From Nitrospira lenta (GTDB lineage: Bacteria > Nitrospirota > Nitrospiria > Nitrospirales > Nitrospiraceae), in assembly GCA_945906715.1 (NCBI GenBank), contig CAMDRK010000053.1, positions 1 to 11,978 on the forward strand: 11,978 nucleotides of DNA. Reading direction: 5' to 3'. The position numbers were made by a program, and so were the translations under genes. A model generated the notes under the pieces. It was given only the letters and a program-made list of their open reading frames with translations, was not told where the DNA came from and made no database searches. Of this stretch, positions 7,783-11,978 are shown in pieces; position 1 is the first letter of the stretch, and each line of letters opens with the position of its first letter.

Positions 7783-8564
7783 AGATTGTCCTCCGAGGCG
7801 CTGCCCCGTGGGTCTTGTCGTGCCTATTTCTTTTCGCTGGATGCGCGGCATGGTCGCCTGCCCCGCAGTTTTCACATCCCTACTTCACGGTTGATGTGGG
7901 AGAGGCAAAATCTCTCCAAGCATTGGCGAAAAAGCAGGATGTCCTCGTTCCGAAATGCGCCGAGCACAACTCTTGCGACCATGTCTATTTCACGCGCGCG
8001 CTGTTGGGGCTCTACGAAAGTCGAGACAGCGCCTCGAAATATTTCGAGAAAGTGATCGCCGTGGCGCCCAAGAGCCAGATGGCCGTTTCCAGCAAGCTCT
8101 GGATAGATCTGCTTGAGCGTCACGCTGCCCCTGTTGAGCAATCCTGGTTCCAATCGGTCGTGGCAGCCCCGGCTATTTCGGAAAGTCAGGCCATCCTGGC
8201 TCAGGCCTCAGATCGGCTGGTGCGGGACTTGCTTGATAGGGAATTGGTCATCCAGCAATTTCGGGCTATGAAGGAGGCCGACTCCCAAGCCTTGGAAACC
8301 CTCCAACGGGAATTGGCTGATCGTGAACGGAAGGTGGATTCAGGCAGCGGCAAGAAGGGCTCGACCGATTCTAGCACCGGTTCAAACACCGTGGCGTCTT
8401 TACAAAGGCAGCTGTCTGATCGAGATAGGAAAATAGAGGAATTGACGAGCCAATTGGAGGCATTGAAGCGCATCGATCAGGAAATGCGGGATAAGGTTCG
8501 ACCTATCCGTCCCCCATCGACCGTTGCGCCGCCTCCAACTTCGCCGGAATCGACAATACAGTAG
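7779..8564 (+). CDS. qseG: QseG-like outer-membrane lipoprotein of the kinase operon
   Basis: A clear lipoprotein signal is present: basic n-region (K2, R6), hydrophobic core and lipobox LFAGC with the lipidated Cys at residue 22 when counted from the ATA at 7779. A helical domain follows, then two coiled coils separated by a Ser/Gly/Lys-rich linker, and a proline-rich tail (RPPSTVAPPPTSPES). Size (261 residues), layout and the segment LEALKRIDQEMRDK resemble E. coli QseG (LENLTDIERQLSTRK), which sits between kinase and regulator in the same order. QseG is reported to act with its kinase in the envelope. The coiled coil contains a duplicated motif, LQRELADRERKV (175-186) and LQRQLSDRDRKI (208-219). 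The start is uncertain. ATA overlaps the kinase stop as ATAA. The alternatives are TTG 7704, which overlaps the kinase by 79 nt, and TTG 7815, which removes most of the signal. Confidence 0.8.
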   Translation: MKIVLRGAAPWVLSCLFLFAGCAAWSPAPQFSHPYFTVDVGEAKSLQALAKKQDVLVPKCAEHNSCDHVYFTRALLGLYESRDSASKYFEKVIAVAPKSQMAVSSKLWIDLLERHAAPVEQSWFQSVVAAPAISESQAILAQASDRLVRDLLDRELVIQQFRAMKEADSQALETLQRELADRERKVDSGSGKKGSTDSSTGSNTVASLQRQLSDRDRKIEELTSQLEALKRIDQEMRDKVRPIRPPSTVAPPPTSPESTIQ

Positions 8565-8574
8565 AAGGAGCTTC

Positions 8575-9993
8575 ATGGAAAAAGAACATATTCTCGTAGT
8601 CGATGATGAAGAGGGACTGTTACATCTTGTGAAGATGCGATTGACCGCTATGGGCTTTGCCGTCACAGGTTGCACCACCGGGCATGAAGCCCTCGCTGTC
8701 GCCAAGAATAACCGGTTTGACCTTGCCATTACCGACCTCCGGCTTGGAAACGAAGACGGATTGAATGTGACGGAAGAACTGCTGCGGATTCATCCAGGCC
8801 TTCCGGTTATCATCCTGACGGCCCATGGCAGTATCCCCAATGCCGTGGAAGCTATGCAGCGGGGCGCCTTTGGATATCTCACCAAACCGTTCGACGACAA
8901 GGAACTCAAGGCCAAGATCGAAGAAGGACTTTCTCCGCAGCGGATGAGAGGCGAGATCCAGCGGTTAAAGTCTCTCGTCAACGAACTGTACGGAATGGAA
9001 AATATCGTCGCGCGGAGTCCTGCGATGCAGCGCTTACTTCAGCAAGTCGTGCAGGTGGCAGACTCGGACGCGACGATTCTCCTCTTTGGAGAAACCGGGA
9101 CGGGCAAAGAAGTGTTTGCGCGCGTCATCCATGCGAACAGCCGACGGAATAAAGGGCCGTTTGTCGCCCTGAATTGCGCAGCCATTCCCGAAACACTCTT
9201 CGAGTCAGAACTCTTCGGGCATGTGCGGGGGGCCTTTACCAGCGCCCATGGCGCGAAGCGAGGTCTGTTTCAAAGCGCCAACGGCGGCACGCTCTTTCTC
9301 GACGAGATCGGCGAAATGCCCCTCTCGATGCAGGTCAAACTGTTGCGGGCCGTGCAGGAACGGGAAGTTCGCGAAGTCGGCTCTGAACTTTCTAGTAAGA
9401 TCGATGTGCGGATTATCGCCGCAACCAACAAAGACCTCGGCGAAGCCGTCAAGAATGGGTCATTCCGGAACGATCTGTACTACCGCATTTCTGTCGTTCC
9501 GCTATTTATCCCGCCGCTTCGTGACCGCCGAGACGATATTCCCTTGCTGGCGCAACAGTTTCTGACCGCGAGTGCAAAACGGGCGAATAAAGGATTGCGT
9601 GGGTTTACACCTGCCGCTCTCAATCGGCTGGTCACACATCCCTGGCCCGGCAATGTTCGCGAATTGGAAAATGTCGTTGAAAAGGCCGCCGTCATGACGC
9701 GCCAAGATATGATTACGCCGGATCTCTTGCCCGCTATGGGCTCATCACCGGATTCGCCGCTCAAGCCTTTGACGGAAGCTAAGGAAGAGTTTGAGAAGAC
9801 CTATCTCAAGAACGTGCTGCAACTCACCGGCGGCAATATCTCACGCGCTGCCCAATTTGCCGGGCGCTATCGGGCAGACTTCTATAAAATGCTCAAGAAA
9901 TATGGCTTGCACCCTTCAACCCTGAAGGCCAAAGCGGAGGCCGATCTTGAGGAGCTTGAAGAAGAAGCCAACCTCACGGAAGCTGAACGCTAA
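8575..9993 (+). CDS. glrR: sigma54-dependent response regulator, GlrR/QseF-like
   Basis: This 472-residue NtrC-family activator has a receiver domain (1-120) with acidic pocket D10/D11, phospho-acceptor D54, T82 and K104. Its AAA+ domain has Walker A GETGTGKE (172-179), Walker B LFLDE (240-244) and the arginine-finger region FRNDLYYR (297-304). The C-terminal Fis-type helix-turn-helix is at about 420-444. PVIILTAHGSIP, the spacing of domains and the DNA-binding end (NISRAAQFAGRYRADFYKML) closely match E. coli GlrR (TAHGSIP; NVTHAARMAGRNRTEFYKLL). The loop that contacts sigma54 reads GAFTSA (219-224) instead of GAFTGA. A charged tail (452-472) extends beyond the E. coli protein. The start at 8575 has AAGGAG 4 nt upstream; a longer frame back to 8524 overlaps the lipoprotein gene and is not needed. 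The gap to the lipoprotein stop is 10 nt, so the three genes form one operon. Confidence 0.93.
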   Translation: MEKEHILVVDDEEGLLHLVKMRLTAMGFAVTGCTTGHEALAVAKNNRFDLAITDLRLGNEDGLNVTEELLRIHPGLPVIILTAHGSIPNAVEAMQRGAFGYLTKPFDDKELKAKIEEGLSPQRMRGEIQRLKSLVNELYGMENIVARSPAMQRLLQQVVQVADSDATILLFGETGTGKEVFARVIHANSRRNKGPFVALNCAAIPETLFESELFGHVRGAFTSAHGAKRGLFQSANGGTLFLDEIGEMPLSMQVKLLRAVQEREVREVGSELSSKIDVRIIAATNKDLGEAVKNGSFRNDLYYRISVVPLFIPPLRDRRDDIPLLAQQFLTASAKRANKGLRGFTPAALNRLVTHPWPGNVRELENVVEKAAVMTRQDMITPDLLPAMGSSPDSPLKPLTEAKEEFEKTYLKNVLQLTGGNISRAAQFAGRYRADFYKMLKKYGLHPSTLKAKAEADLEELEEEANLTEAER

Positions 9994-10010
9994 GCCAGCG
10001 TTTCGTTTTG
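9985..10010 (+). terminator. weak candidate terminator of the kinase operon
   Basis: AACGC (9986-9990) pairs with GCGTT (9998-10002) across a 7-nt loop that contains the stop codon, and a G-U pair can extend the stem. TCGTTTTG follows. The stem is short and the T-run is interrupted, so termination here is possible but not secure. Confidence 0.3.
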
Positions 10011-10085
10011 CAGGGCTCCCGCCTAGGCATCGCGCCGTATATTGACGCAACGGACAGTTCGCCGCGATGGTGTGTTTTCAACGGC
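9994..10085. other. intergenic stretch without recognisable gene
   Basis: Apart from the weak hairpin at its start and an 8-bp palindrome GCCTAGGC (10021-10028), I see no gene, RNA or promoter here. The rest of the 388-bp gap up to 10381 holds the broken small membrane-protein frame described separately. A T-rich tract at 10303-10318 has no convincing stem immediately before it. Confidence 0.4.
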
Positions 10086-10209
10086 CTAGCGAGGCTTCAT
10101 CAAATTCAAGAAACACCGAGAATGATGAGCCCCCACAATATAACCGACAGGCCAAAGCACTAAGATGCCTATTGCGGGCGCAAGGGTATCATCATAAAGA
10201 TTCTCCTCC
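10086..10209 (-). pseudogene. small single-helix membrane protein gene, apparently frameshifted
   Basis: A very strong ribosome site GGAGGAG (10209 to 10203) lies 7 nt before ATGATG (10195 to 10190), but that frame stops after eight residues (MMIPLRPQ). Adding one C to the following CCC would switch to a frame reading APAIGILVLWPVGYIVG, an obvious membrane helix. Removing one G from the later GGGGG run would return to the first frame for LIILGVS and a TGA. The restored product would be about 29 residues. As sequenced, the helix-coding frame instead runs on to a TAG at 10086-10088. Both changes are in homopolymers, so either real decay or sequencing error could explain it. The gene lies downstream of the zinc-ribbon gene on the same strand. 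The family is not recognised, and the reading depends on inferred indels. Confidence 0.4.
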
Positions 10210-10381
10210 GTTATGGCCGGTGCAGGCCACAGAACAGGGGAGAAGATCTCGCCCGCTAAGGCTAGATTCCCTTCCGAATCGCTGATACGCCTTTGCTCCC
10301 CATTTTTGTTTTCTTTTCATCAGCGCTCTCCCCTCTCCAGGCTCGTCCGTCGTTGCTGCATCGTAGCCATCAGTTAAGTCG

Positions 10382-10627
10382 TCAGGCCGCCCGTCGGATG
10401 AAGGACTCTGCGCCAAGATAGACGTCATCATCCTGGTAGTCCGGCTCGCCACTTGTGAAGACCAATACCTTCTTCGGTCGGGCCGGTTGATTCTGCTCGA
10501 TCACGGAGTCGTGGACACGACCACAATTCATACAACGCCAACTGGTTGTCCACATCTCACCATAGGCTCCCTCAAGGTCTAAGAAGTGGTCTTCTACCAT
10601 GAACCCACAACAGCGTGAACAGGTCAT
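10382..10627 (-). CDS. small CxxC zinc-ribbon protein, function unknown
   Basis: This 81-residue protein has two CxxC pairs, C3-x2-C6 (with an extra C7) and C32-x2-C35, separated by about 25 residues. That is the spacing of a small zinc ribbon. Between them is an acidic and aromatic stretch (DHFLDLEGAYGEMWTTSW), and the C-terminal half is hydrophilic with several Asp/Glu. The start ATG at 10627 has an almost perfect AAGGAGGA 5 nt upstream. The frame is open further upstream to 10948, but that extension overlaps the divergent gene and lacks a ribosome site. From memory, very similar short proteins starting MTCSRC are common in Nitrospira genomes, and I know no assigned function. Binding to nucleic acid or another protein is possible but not shown. 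Confidence 0.85.
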   Translation of the reverse strand: MTCSRCCGFMVEDHFLDLEGAYGEMWTTSWRCMNCGRVHDSVIEQNQPARPKKVLVFTSGEPDYQDDDVYLGAESFIRRAA

Positions 10628-10826
10628 GATCGTCCTCCTTGGTGTAGATCCTGGAACACATCTCTCATGGACAAATGATAGCGCGAACCATAGCCAGCGA
10701 TAGACCCCAAGGAAGTACCTCGGAAGGGGGGTGCCCAAACAGCCTTGGTTCGCCAACCCGTGAGTAAAGGTCGAACTGAACGCGCCGACTTTCTTTTTTA
10801 CTTCAGGAGGGCTTGGGCGTATCCTA
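10628..10826. other. divergent intergenic region
   Basis: These 199 bp separate the zinc-ribbon gene (minus) from the unknown membrane-anchored gene (plus) and must contain promoters for both. I could not identify a convincing -35/-10 pair on either strand. A small stem TTGG-TTCG-CCAA is present at about 10745-10756, and AGGAGG (10805-10810) precedes the plus-strand gene. Confidence 0.35.
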
Positions 10827-11402
10827 ATGGATATGAAACGATGGTATCTGTATCTGATAGCTGCGCTGCTCGGGTTGGTGATGGTGGGTAACTTCATTGT
10901 CAGAGGGAGTTCTCCCATTAACTTTTCCGACATTTGGAGTAGAAACAATCACGTCGCGAAAGCGCAGCGTGATGTCGGAAAGATGTCGGATGGAAACGCG
11001 GTTCCCAGAGAGGTATTGAGGCTCAGGCGCGAACAGCAACTTCGACCACTTACTGAACGGGAAGATGGAACAAAAGTACAGGATTTACCGAATGGTATTT
11101 ACGGGTTTTCAATGTGCAGCGTCGTAGCGCTGCGCGCAAAACGTGGCGACACATTCTCGTTGGAGATTCATAAGTATAATGGCATCGTTTACTATGTTGG
11201 GTACGCTTCTGACGATCACATAGAAAAGTATCTGACTCGCCAAAAAGATTTCCATATCCTCACGTCCTCTCTCCCAAGAAAAGGGGCATCAACCCTGTTC
11301 GAAATCCCCATTGAGTTTGTATCGAAATGCGAGGAACGCCCTGGTCAAGACGGGGATATTTTCGATCTGTTTGTTTCCACTATCCCCGAGTTGCAAACCT
11401 AA
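10827..11402 (+). CDS. membrane-anchored protein of unknown function
   Basis: The 191-residue product has a short basic N-terminus (MDMKRW) and one membrane helix at about 7-25, followed by a soluble part. That pattern suggests an N-terminal anchor with the rest in the periplasm. The region at about 85-190 looks like a compact mixed alpha/beta domain (GIYGFSMCSVVALRAKRGD, NGIVYYVGYASDDHIEKYL) with two cysteines, C97 and C168. No motif identifies a family. The ribosome site AGGAGG (10805-10810) is 16 nt from the ATG at 10827, unusually far. The ATG at 10833 is further still and no nearer in-frame start exists. An inverted and direct TGTCGGA cluster lies inside the coding sequence (10924-10990). 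The gene ends 14 nt before the tRNA-like element. Confidence 0.7.
   Translation: MDMKRWYLYLIAALLGLVMVGNFIVRGSSPINFSDIWSRNNHVAKAQRDVGKMSDGNAVPREVLRLRREQQLRPLTEREDGTKVQDLPNGIYGFSMCSVVALRAKRGDTFSLEIHKYNGIVYYVGYASDDHIEKYLTRQKDFHILTSSLPRKGASTLFEIPIEFVSKCEERPGQDGDIFDLFVSTIPELQT
10924..10990. repeat. inverted and direct TGTCGGA repeats within the unknown gene
   Basis: TTTCCGACAT (10924-10933) and ATGTCGGAAA (10972-10981) form a perfect 10-bp inverted repeat. The spacer and its edge contain a second stem, ATCACG with CGTGAT capped by GCG-AAAG-CGC. A further TGTCGGA at 10984-10990 repeats the right arm after 11 bp. The cluster could fold as RNA or bind a protein, and chance cannot be excluded. Confidence 0.55.
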
Positions 11403-11416
11403 ATCAGCAGAAGTTG

Positions 11417-11492
11417 TGGAGCTGGCGAGAGGAATTGAACCTCCAACCTGCGGTTTACAAATCTCCTCCTCCCGAAACTGAGCCAACCCAGC
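11417..11492 (-). pseudogene. degenerate tRNA-Thr (UGU) lookalike, probable attachment-site scar
   Basis: Read on the minus strand this is exactly 76 nt and fits standard tRNA numbering. The 3' part is ideal: anticodon loop TTTGTAA (anticodon TGT, Thr), variable loop AGGTT, a T-arm GGAGG-TTCAATT-CCTCT with all five pairs, discriminator T and encoded CCA. The 5' half is tRNA-like in sequence (GCTGG start, T8, GCTC at 10-13, A14) but broken. Acceptor pairs 6-67 and 7-66 are lost, D-stem pair 10-25 is lost, G18 G19 are T and C, and only two of five anticodon-stem pairs remain. A working tRNA is therefore unlikely. Integrases commonly target the 3' half of tRNA genes, so an eroded attachment site or decayed duplicate fits. 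The functional gene should be elsewhere. Confidence 0.7.
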
Positions 11493-11560
11493 AAGAGCTA
11501 TCCCCGCGGAAAAGCGAAGATTTGGAACAACCATGATCGTCGTGGGTCGTCTTGGTTTGG

Positions 11561-11613
11561 GCTGCTCTGGTAGCAGAGTGGTAGCAGAAGTCCGGCTTCG
11601 AAAAGGTTCCGGA
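11561..11613. repeat. tandem 11-bp repeat with adjacent stem-loops
   Basis: TGGTAGCAGAG (11568-11578) is followed directly by TGGTAGCAGAA (11579-11589). The first copy also pairs with CTGCT (11562-11566) to form a small hairpin. Immediately after, TCCGG (11591-11595) and CCGGA (11609-11613) flank CTTCGAAAAG. Together with the nearby tRNA remnant this resembles the short repeats beside integrase attachment sites, but no integrase gene is present in the window. Confidence 0.5.
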
Positions 11614-11624
11614 TGAGAGGTATA

Positions 11625-11909
11625 TCAGCAGTTGTCCAAGGTGGCCTCACTCAGACACCTTCCAGAACAAAATTTTGTGCTAGTTTTCTGGGGGAAGGTC
11701 ACTTGCTCCAGCAATTTGCGTTTGGTTTCGAGTAAGCACCGCTGGGGAGCGTCATTCTTGCTGTCATAGTCGCCCAGAATATAGGTGTGTTTGGCAGTGA
11801 TAGTTTGATTCTCAGCAAAAGCAACGGTGGGAAGAACGAGTGCATCCAGAAGCGTTATGACGAAGAGGGGCGCATGGTGGCGCAGTATGGCTGCGGACCT
11901 CAGAGACCG
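11625..11909 (-). pseudogene. 5' remnant of a secreted-protein gene
   Basis: The minus strand is open from after a TGA at 11910-11912 to a TGA at 11625-11627, but has no ATG, GTG or TTG ahead of the protein-like part. From an ATA at 11888 it reads as a signal peptide (basic LRHH, hydrophobic core, cleavage after PTVAFA) and a mature start AENQTITAKHTYILGDYD, then SKNDAPQRCLLETKRKLLEQ. From memory this resembles a family of small secreted bacterial proteins with a GD-DSKN-A-C-LE-KRK pattern. After LLEQ the reading becomes unlike any protein (near 11700), where an inverted repeat begins, so the gene is truncated. No promoter or start is visible. The sequence from 11913 to the window end shows nothing recognisable. 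Confidence 0.5.
11657..11699. repeat. nested inverted repeat at the truncation point
   Basis: ACCTTCCAGA (11657-11666) and TCTGGGGGAAGGT (11687-11699) are inverted copies differing by three extra G, and between them lies the perfect 12-bp palindrome ACAAAATTTTGT (11667-11678). The structure sits where the secreted-protein remnant loses its similarity, so it may mark a recombination junction or an eroded mobile-element end. Confidence 0.5.
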
Positions 11910-11978
11910 TCAAGGCGCAGGGCGTGGGGAAATGGTGGTATTGAACCGGAGTTGACGACTTCTTGATGCTGTTACGCC

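Noticed and set aside
10067..10285. 72-codon plus-strand frame after the regulator gene
   Set aside because: No ribosome site, unusual composition, and antisense to the more convincing minus-strand membrane-helix frame.
10192..10452. 86-codon minus-strand frame overlapping the zinc-ribbon gene
   Set aside because: It overlaps a well-supported gene by 71 nt, has low-complexity, un-protein-like composition, and its stop merely coincides with the start of the small membrane frame.
11289..11534. 81-codon minus-strand frame containing CKPQVGGSIPLASS and a plus-strand frame containing ELNLQPAVYKS
   Set aside because: Both are the familiar artefact of translating a tRNA 3' half; the DNA fits tRNA numbering and no ribosome site supports either frame.

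Overview
The window reads as a chromosomal segment of a Gram-negative bacterium, most likely of the Nitrospira lineage. That placement is an inference from protein style (a small CxxC zinc-ribbon protein, a YifB followed by small unknown proteins, a ClpB of ordinary length), from moderate G+C content and from frequent GTG starts. No rRNA or other phylogenetic marker lies in the window to prove it. Two lipoproteins or secreted proteins and a two-component system with a periplasmic sensor show a diderm cell plan.

Layout. From 1 to 2411 (+ strand) there may be the tail of an upstream gene, then a well-formed sigma70 promoter, a YifB/ComM-type AAA+ ATPase, a 71-residue two-helix membrane protein and a 141-residue unknown protein, probably one transcript. 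Between 2420 and 2546 lies a striking convergent intergenic block: degenerate 9-bp units (GGTCTRTCY) run in one orientation and then in the opposite one, so the block can fold into a very long imperfect hairpin. ClpB (2547-5141) is on the minus strand. A seven-helix membrane protein of unknown function (5272-6093) is transcribed away from it.

From 6226 to 9993 (+) lies a three-gene signalling operon. It consists of a membrane histidine kinase, a lipoprotein with coiled coils and a sigma54-activating response regulator. Order, domain content and signature stretches match the enterobacterial glrK-qseG-glrR (qseE-qseG-qseF) operon. The kinase would sense an envelope signal, the lipoprotein would modulate or localise it, and the regulator would drive sigma54 promoters. 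No clear sigma54 target or TGTC-N10-GACA box was found in the window. The junction between kinase and lipoprotein is odd: the best lipoprotein start is an ATA codon inside an ATAA overlap.

From 9994 to the end the DNA looks like an eroding accessory region. It holds a small membrane-protein gene that appears broken by two compensating homopolymer indels, an intact 81-residue zinc-ribbon protein (both minus strand), an unknown membrane-anchored protein (10827-11402), a degenerate 76-nt tRNA-Thr(UGU) lookalike whose 3' 38 nt are fully tRNA-like while the 5' half has lost its pairing, small tandem and inverted repeats, and a truncated secreted-protein remnant without a start codon. The tRNA remnant, repeats and broken gene together look like the scar or edge of an integrated element. 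No integrase is visible, so the other end would have to be outside the window.

The points most worth attention are the tRNA-derived scar, the 9-bp hairpin repeat, the broken small membrane gene and the transplanted GlrK-QseG-GlrR-like operon.
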